Below, in pieces: positions 15,521 to 15,596 of a stretch of DNA of 15,596 bases (its first letter is position 1; each line of letters opens with the position of its first letter). The stretch is from JBCDBL01 sp039183635 (lineage in GTDB: Bacteria > Pseudomonadota > Alphaproteobacteria > Caulobacterales > Parvularculaceae): the NCBI GenBank assembly GCA_039183635.1, contig JBCDBL010000106.1:1-15596 (forward strand), read 5' to 3'. The notes under the pieces are model-generated. The model searched no databases and was not told the origin of the DNA. It saw nothing but the letters and a program-made list of their open reading frames with translations. Position numbers and translations under genes: made by a program.

Positions 15521-15596
15521 ATGGCGCCAGACGTTGTCGCCGCCGCATGGCGCGTGATCGACGAACGGCGGGGCGACCTGACGGCGCGGGACCGGG
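15521..15596 (+). CDS. Start of an unidentified protein, cut by the window edge
   Basis: An open frame begins at ATG 15521 (MAPDVVAAAWRVIDERR...) and runs off the right edge after 25 codons. An in-frame TAG at 15515-15517 excludes an earlier start, and GAAAGG at 15505-15510 is a possible ribosome site. The residues look like an ordinary amphipathic helix and GC-rich codons fit the region. A competing frame from ATG 15499 is rich in arginine and looks like a shadow. It may be co-transcribed with the receptor. Too short to identify. Confidence 0.5.
   Translation, partial: MAPDVVAAAWRVIDERRGDLTARDR

Noticed and set aside
1..15596. CRISPR array, transposon, integrase or toxin-antitoxin pair
   Set aside because: No regularly spaced direct repeats, terminal inverted repeats with a transposase, recombinase motifs or paired small genes were found on either strand.

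Overview
The window looks like a stretch of alphaproteobacterial chromosome, probably from a marine lineage rich in TonB-dependent receptors (Hyphomonadaceae, Parvularculaceae or relatives). This rests on the protein style (two large TonB receptors, malate synthase G, a TTC38-like TPR protein, a Blh-type metallo-beta-lactamase-fold protein). It is inference, with no database search behind it.

Layout, left to right. Positions 1-1113 are AT-rich and hold one protein whose C-terminal end resembles the DUF1963/YwqG family, then a 322-base gap. Positions 1114-6663 form an iron-uptake cassette on the + strand: a PchR-like AraC regulator, a TonB-dependent receptor, an MFS transporter of the RhtX/FptX siderophore-importer type, and a siderophore-interacting flavoprotein (ferric-siderophore reductase) with an extra N-terminal domain. 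The last three genes are tightly spaced (14 bases, then a 4-base ATGA overlap). Both the regulator gene and the receptor gene have a 7-1-7 Fur-type box just upstream, and the two boxes match each other in opposite orientations. No siderophore biosynthesis gene is visible, so the cassette may import siderophores made elsewhere.

A minus-strand tRNA-Arg(CCT) with a good promoter lies at 6827-6903, with its 3' end facing the iron cassette. To its right, base composition changes to GC-rich: a DUF1801 protein, malate synthase G (minus), a divergent metallo-beta-lactamase-fold protein, a minus-strand TTC38-like TPR protein that overlaps it tail to tail, and a divergent alpha/beta hydrolase. The malate synthase/MBL intergenic region has two strong inverted repeats sitting on a recognisable promoter.

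The right end holds a second TonB-dependent receptor (13201-15438). Its plug is GC-rich like its neighbours, but most of its beta-barrel has much lower third-position GC, which suggests a mosaic gene. After a strong hairpin, a further + strand gene begins and runs off the edge.

No CRISPR array, transposase, integrase or rRNA gene is visible. The most interesting signals are the paired Fur boxes framing the regulator, the mosaic receptor, the operator-like palindromes at 9777-9841, and the composition shift at the tRNA.
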